Shown here: in pieces, positions 7,130 through 10,163 of the stretch | Position numbering within the stretch: position 1 is the first letter of the stretch | Layout: every line of letters starts with the position of its first letter | Assembly (NCBI GenBank): GCA_015222355.1 | Contig: JADFVC010000048.1 | Location: forward strand, 1-10,163 | DNA from: Chloroflexota bacterium | GTDB taxonomy: Bacteria; Desulfobacterota; Desulfuromonadia; Desulfuromonadales; Geopsychrobacteraceae | DNA: 10,163 nt | Reading direction: 5' to 3' | Translations under genes and position numbers: made by a program | Notes under the pieces: generated by a model | Seen by the model: only the letters and a program-made list of their open reading frames with translations | Told to the model about the DNA's origin: nothing | Databases searched by the model: none

Positions 7130-7666
7130 ATGTCACGTATAGGTAAGCTGCCCGTTGCGATTCCAGCGGGTGTCAAAATTACTCTCGACGGCAACAAGAT
7201 GACCGTTCAGGGACCGAAGGGAACCCTTTCCCAGGAACTTCATGAACGTATGACGATTGCAGTTGAGACTGGCCGGATTGTTGTAACCCGCCCAACTGAT
7301 GAAAAACAGGATACTGCCCTGCACGGTTTAACGCGTGCTTTGATCAATAACATGGTTGCCGGCGTCACAACGGGGTTTCAAAGAGATCTTGAGATCAACG
7401 GTGTTGGTTACCGTGCCGAGATCAATGGTAAGGTTCTGACCCTGTCTCTAGGCTATTCCCATCCGGTGGTTTATGAATTACCAGAAGGGATTACCGTCGA
7501 GATAGTAAAGCAGACCAAGCTTTCGGTTAAAGGGATCGACAAGCAGTTAGTTGGTTCTGCTGCCGCCAAGATCCGGTCATTCCGCAAGCCTGAACCTTAC
7601 AAAGGTAAAGGGATCAAGTATGCGGATGAGAGAATTATGCGTAAGGCTGGTAAGGCCGGTAAGTAA
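7130..7666 (+). CDS. rplF: 50S ribosomal protein L6
   Basis: The 178-aa product is L6, made of two similar alpha/beta domains and located near the sarcin-ricin loop and the factor-binding site. The start [15 protein letters not shown], the mid-protein [14 protein letters not shown] (85-98) and the C-terminal [14 protein letters not shown] (154-167) are the signatures. The ATG at 7130 follows GAGGAG (7116-7121) by eight bases. The end reads RKAGKAGK, a short tandem AGK repeat that is common in this family's basic tail. Length is typical. Confidence 0.98.
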   Translation: MSRIGKLPVAIPAGVKITLDGNKMTVQGPKGTLSQELHERMTIAVETGRIVVTRPTDEKQDTALHGLTRALINNMVAGVTTGFQRDLEINGVGYRAEINGKVLTLSLGYSHPVVYELPEGITVEIVKQTKLSVKGIDKQLVGSAAAKIRSFRKPEPYKGKGIKYADERIMRKAGKAGK

Positions 7667-7680
7667 GATTAATTTTTGTT

Positions 7681-7686
7681 AAGGAG
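7681..7686 (+). promoter_or_regulatory. Shine-Dalgarno deciding the rplR start
   Basis: AAGGAG lies seven bases before GTG (7694) and one base before ATG (7688). Normal spacing is about 5-10 bases, so this site favours the GTG start. Confidence 0.7.
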
Positions 7687-7693
7687 CATGACT

Positions 7694-8056
7694 GTGAACG
7701 TTTCCCAAAAAAGACGTGTTTCGCGGCTCAAGCGGCAAGCGCGTGTTAGAAAAAAAGTGCGTGGGACCACTGAATGCCCCCGGCTCTCCGTCTTCCGCAG
7801 TGCCAAGCATATTTATGCACAGATTATCGAAGACACCTCCGGGAAAGTCCTGGCCGCAGCTTCGACTCTCAGCAAAGATGTTGAGACGGCAAATTCTGGC
7901 AACGTGGAAGCAGCCAAGGCCGTCGGAACTGCTATCGCTAAAAAGGCACTCGACCGGAATATCACTAATGTTGTATTTGACCGCAATGGTTTCCTGTACC
8001 AGGGGCGTGTACAATCGCTTGCTGATGCTGCACGGGAAGCCGGCTTGAAGCTGTAG
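7694..8056 (+). CDS. rplR: 50S ribosomal protein L18
   Basis: The product is L18, which binds 5S rRNA together with L5 and anchors the central protuberance. Typical parts are the basic N-terminal tail, [22 protein letters not shown] and the C-terminal [20 protein letters not shown]. The start is a choice. The Shine-Dalgarno AAGGAG (7681-7686) is seven bases from the GTG at 7694 but only one base from the ATG at 7688, and the TTG at 7676 lies upstream of it. GTG gives 120 aa, the usual length, so it is chosen; ATG would give 122 aa. A run of seven A (7750-7756) lies in the basic tail. Confidence 0.93.
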   Translation: MNVSQKRRVSRLKRQARVRKKVRGTTECPRLSVFRSAKHIYAQIIEDTSGKVLAAASTLSKDVETANSGNVEAAKAVGTAIAKKALDRNITNVVFDRNGFLYQGRVQSLADAAREAGLKL

Positions 8057-8061
8057 AGGAG
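8056..8061 (+). promoter_or_regulatory. Shine-Dalgarno deciding the rpsE start, overlapping rplR stop
   Basis: GAGGAG begins on the last base of the rplR TAG (8054-8056). It is correctly spaced for GTG at 8069 and too close for ATG at 8063, so it argues for the GTG start. Confidence 0.7.
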
Positions 8062-8068
8062 AATGGCT

Positions 8069-8560
8069 GTGCTGCGCATTGATCCTGATAGACTTGAATT
8101 GACCGATCGGGTCATTCACATTAATCGTAACTCCAAGGTTGTTAAAGGTGGCCGTCGTTTCAGTTTCTCCGCACTGGTTGTTGTCGGTGACGGTGATGGA
8201 CATGTCGGCTATGGGCTTGGTAAGGCGAAAGAAGTTCCGGAAGCTATCCGCAAGGGTGTTGAGCAGGCAAGAAAAAGTCTGATCAGCGTTCCTATTCAGG
8301 AAGGTCGGACTATTCCCTATGATGTCATTGGTAAGTATGGTGCAGGCAGGGTTCTTTTGAAGCCTGCGTCTGAAGGAACGGGGGTAATTGCCGGTGGTGC
8401 CGTTCGCCCGATTCTCGAAGCGGTCGGTGTTGGTAATATTCTGACCAAATGCTTGGGTTCAAACAACCCACATAACGTGGTCAAGGCGACAATTAACGCA
8501 CTGAAGATGCTTAAGAGCCCGGAAGAAATCAACGCCCGACGCGGCATTGCCGATAATTAA
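8069..8560 (+). CDS. rpsE: 30S ribosomal protein S5
   Basis: The product is S5, at the mRNA entry side of the 30S body, involved in decoding accuracy and mRNA unwinding. The N-terminal double-stranded-RNA-binding-like domain shows [19 protein letters not shown] (residues 24-42) and [17 protein letters not shown] (46-62). The C-terminal domain shows [18 protein letters not shown] (103-120) and [12 protein letters not shown]. The GAGGAG Shine-Dalgarno (8056-8061) is one base from the ATG at 8063 but seven bases from the GTG at 8069. GTG is therefore chosen (163 aa); ATG would give 165 aa. The Shine-Dalgarno touches the rplR stop, so the two genes look coupled. Confidence 0.93.
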   Translation: MLRIDPDRLELTDRVIHINRNSKVVKGGRRFSFSALVVVGDGDGHVGYGLGKAKEVPEAIRKGVEQARKSLISVPIQEGRTIPYDVIGKYGAGRVLLKPASEGTGVIAGGAVRPILEAVGVGNILTKCLGSNNPHNVVKATINALKMLKSPEEINARRGIADN

Positions 8561-8569
8561 GGGCGGTTG

Positions 8570-8576
8570 AAGGAGG
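8570..8576 (+). promoter_or_regulatory. Shine-Dalgarno of rpmD
   Basis: AAGGAGG is a seven-base match to the 16S anti-Shine-Dalgarno, eight bases before the ATG at 8585. It rules out the upstream in-frame TTG at 8567 as the start. Confidence 0.85.
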
Positions 8577-8584
8577 ACGAGAAA

Positions 8585-8764
8585 ATGGCGACGGAAGTAA
8601 AAGTCACCCTGAAGAAAAGTCCGATCGGGCGCAAGGCCTACTTTAGTAAAGTTCTTAAAGGACTTGGACTGAGGCGTCTGCATCAGACAGTGACCTTAAC
8701 GGATACTCCTGAAATTCGAGGGATGATCCGCAAGGTTGAACACATGGTTGCAGTCGAAGACTGA
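8585..8764 (+). CDS. rpmD: 50S ribosomal protein L30
   Basis: The 59-aa product is L30, a small 50S protein with a ferredoxin-like fold. The pattern [13 protein letters not shown], then [22 protein letters not shown] is diagnostic, and length is normal (about 58-60). The frame continues upstream to a TTG at 8567, but that would place the Shine-Dalgarno AAGGAGG (8570-8576) inside the gene. The ATG at 8585, eight bases after that site, is the clear start. It lies between rpsE and rplO as in most spc operons. Confidence 0.97.
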   Translation: MATEVKVTLKKSPIGRKAYFSKVLKGLGLRRLHQTVTLTDTPEIRGMIRKVEHMVAVED

Positions 8765-8781
8765 TAACAGAGGACAGCGTG

Positions 8782-9222
8782 ATGGATTTAAGTAATCTGA
8801 AACCGGTTCCCGGTTCGACAAAAAATAGAAAACGTATCGGCCGTGGGCTTGGCTCCGGAAGCGGCAAAACTTCCGGTAAGGGTCACAAGGGTCAAAATTC
8901 TCGTAGCGGCGGGGGTGTTAAGCCAGGCTTTGAGGGTGGTCAGATGCCTCTACAGCGGCGCCTGCCGAAGCGTGGTTTTACTTCGCTGAATAAAAAGGTT
9001 TATGCGCTGATCAATCTGCGTGATCTGGATGCTCTTGAGGCTGGAAGTGTCGTCGGCCCTGAGATTTTCGGCAAAGAAGGTCTCATCAGCGGTGTTAAAG
9101 ATGGCATTAAGATCCTTGCTGACGGTGAACTGACCAAGTCATTGACTGTACAGGCACATAAATTCAGCAAAACTGCCGTGGAAAAAATTGAAGCTGCCGG
9201 CGGTAAGGCTGAGGTTCTTTAA
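8782..9222 (+). CDS. rplO: 50S ribosomal protein L15
   Basis: The 146-aa product is L15, a late-assembly 50S protein with a long, Gly- and Lys-rich extended N-terminus that threads into 23S rRNA. The N-terminal [20 protein letters not shown], then [14 protein letters not shown] (32-45), and [15 protein letters not shown] (52-66) are the signatures. A GTG at 8779 precedes the ATG and would add one residue. The ATG at 8782 is preferred because AGAGGA (8769-8774) is then seven bases upstream and MDLSNLKP is the usual N-terminus. It ends three bases before secY. Confidence 0.97.
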   Translation: MDLSNLKPVPGSTKNRKRIGRGLGSGSGKTSGKGHKGQNSRSGGGVKPGFEGGQMPLQRRLPKRGFTSLNKKVYALINLRDLDALEAGSVVGPEIFGKEGLISGVKDGIKILADGELTKSLTVQAHKFSKTAVEKIEAAGGKAEVL

Positions 9223-9225
9223 AAT

Positions 9226-10163
9226 ATGTCGATCCTGCAGAATATCTTTGCCATCCCGGAACTTCGGCGGCGGATACTCTTTACTCTCGGTATCCTGGCA
9301 GTTTATCGAGTTGGCTGTCACGTCCCGACCCCGGGAATTGATGCGCAGGTGCTGGCAAAGTTTTTCGAGGGAACCGAAGGCACTCTGCTTGGGCTGGACA
9401 GTGCTTTTACTGGTGGAGCACTGCAGCAGATGGCTGTTTTCGCCCTCGGTATAATGCCCTATATCAGCTCGTCGATTATTATGCAGTTGTTGACGGTTGT
9501 TTTTGAGCCGATTGAAAAGCTCTCGAAAGAGGGCGATCAGGGGCGCAAAAAGATCACTCAGTATACTCGTTATGGGACAATTGTTCTGGCCATCATCCAA
9601 GGGACCGGTATCGCTACCGGGTTGCAAACGATGGTTGGTCCTGCGGGGGAGCCAGTTGTCGCTAATCCGGGTATCGGTTTTATTATGATGACCGTCATTA
9701 CCCTGACTGCGGGTACGGCATTCATCATGTGGCTGGGCGAGCAGATTACTGAGCGTGGTATCGGTAATGGGATTTCCTTGATCATTTTTGCCGGGATTGT
9801 TGCTGGTATGCCATCAGCCATTGTCAACTCGGTTCGTTTGGTTGAAACTGGGGCAATGACACCGACCGTTGTGGTGTTCATTCTGGCTTTGATGTTGGTT
9901 ACTGTTGGGGCAATTGTTTTTATGGAACGCGCTCAACGGCGTGTGCCGATTCATTATGCCAAGCGTGCCGTCGGTATGCGTAATATGGGCGGCCAAGCCA
10001 GCCATTTGCCGCTCAAGATCAATATGAGTGGTGTTATCCCCCCGATTTTTGCCAGCTCGATCATGATGTTCCCGGCAACAGTTACGAATTTTATCGATGC
10101 TCCATGGGTGAGGGCGGTGTCACCGTATCTGTCTCCTGCGCACTGGATCTACAACCTTTTTTA
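9226..10163 (+). CDS. secY: Preprotein translocase subunit SecY (3'-truncated by window)
   Basis: 312 codons are open from ATG 9226 to the window end without a stop; full-length SecY is usually about 430-440 aa, so roughly 120 residues are missing. SecY is the inner-membrane channel of the Sec translocon. Visible parts are the cytoplasmic N-terminus ending in PELRRRILFTL, the first membrane helix, the region after TGGALQQMAVFALGIMPYI (residues 62-80), GEQITERGIGNGISLIIFAG (171-190), and YAKRAVG with THLP-like ASHLPLKINMSGVIPPIFASSI (258-279). Hydrophobic segments alternate with charged loops as expected. It starts three bases after rplO; its likely Shine-Dalgarno, GAGGT (9211-9215), lies inside rplO. 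Confidence 0.97.
   Translation, partial: MSILQNIFAIPELRRRILFTLGILAVYRVGCHVPTPGIDAQVLAKFFEGTEGTLLGLDSAFTGGALQQMAVFALGIMPYISSSIIMQLLTVVFEPIEKLSKEGDQGRKKITQYTRYGTIVLAIIQGTGIATGLQTMVGPAGEPVVANPGIGFIMMTVITLTAGTAFIMWLGEQITERGIGNGISLIIFAGIVAGMPSAIVNSVRLVETGAMTPTVVVFILALMLVTVGAIVFMERAQRRVPIHYAKRAVGMRNMGGQASHLPLKINMSGVIPPIFASSIMMFPATVTNFIDAPWVRAVSPYLSPAHWIYNLF

Noticed and set aside
7642..7665. A short near-repeat of AAGGCTGGT and AAGGCCGGT at the end of rplF
   Set aside because: It encodes the AGKAGK basic tail of L6 and needs no explanation other than Lys-, Ala- and Gly-rich coding sequence.
7679..8203. A 174-codon open frame on the minus strand opposite rplR and rpsE
   Set aside because: It is fully covered by two certain genes on the other strand, and its product is unrecognisable. 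It is a shadow frame.
9139..9627. A 162-codon open frame on the minus strand across the rplO-secY junction
   Set aside because: It lies opposite conserved rplO and secY coding sequence and has no family resemblance. Long antisense frames are expected in such codon-biased genes.
1..10163. Search for tRNA genes, CRISPR repeats, insertion sequences, attachment sites and foreign insertions
   Set aside because: Every position outside short gaps is coding in conserved housekeeping genes in canonical order. There is no space for such elements and no repeat array was seen.

Overview
The window is one uninterrupted stretch of the bacterial str–S10–spc ribosomal protein cluster, all on the + strand. 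It starts in the last 54 codons of tuf (EF-Tu) and ends about two-thirds into secY. Between them lie 21 complete ribosomal protein genes in the canonical order: rpsJ, rplC, rplD, rplW, rplB, rpsS, rplV, rpsC, rplP, rpmC, rpsQ, rplN, rplX, rplE, rpsN, rpsH, rplF, rplR, rpsE, rpmD, rplO. No gene in the canonical order is missing, broken or inserted.

Organism: a bacterium of roughly 50% G+C by eye. The short zinc-ribbon S14 (61 aa), the zinc-ribbon L24, the 207-aa L4 and the general sequence style suggest the former Deltaproteobacteria, most likely Desulfuromonadales/Desulfuromonadia (Desulfuromonas, Pelobacter or Geobacter relatives). This is inferred from remembered family sequences; no search was run. 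The short zinc S14 argues against Gammaproteobacteria of the E. coli type.

Layout: 1-165 is the end of the str-type operon (tuf). 182-5189 holds the S10-type block (rpsJ to rpsQ). 5201-9222 holds the spc-type block (rplN to rplO). 9226 to the window end is secY. The longest gap between genes is 36 bases, rplD/rplW overlap by 4 bases and rplP/rpmC by 11, and nearly every gene has a recognisable Shine-Dalgarno sequence. There is no room for an E. coli-style S10 leader between tuf and rpsJ (16 bases), and no terminator is evident, so the window is probably transcribed as part of one long mRNA. Several starts are not ATG: rpsC uses TTG, rpsS and rpsN use GTG, and rplR and rpsE probably use GTG.

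Together the genes supply core proteins of both ribosomal subunits: S10, S19, S3, S17, S14, S8, S5 and L3, L4, L23, L2, L22, L16, L29, L14, L24, L5, L6, L18, L30, L15. EF-Tu adds the elongation factor, and SecY the membrane channel that receives nascent secretory and membrane proteins. I looked for an undescribed system, hidden RNA, mobile element or extra gene on both strands and found none. The findings below are small points of gene structure within an ordinary, highly conserved locus.
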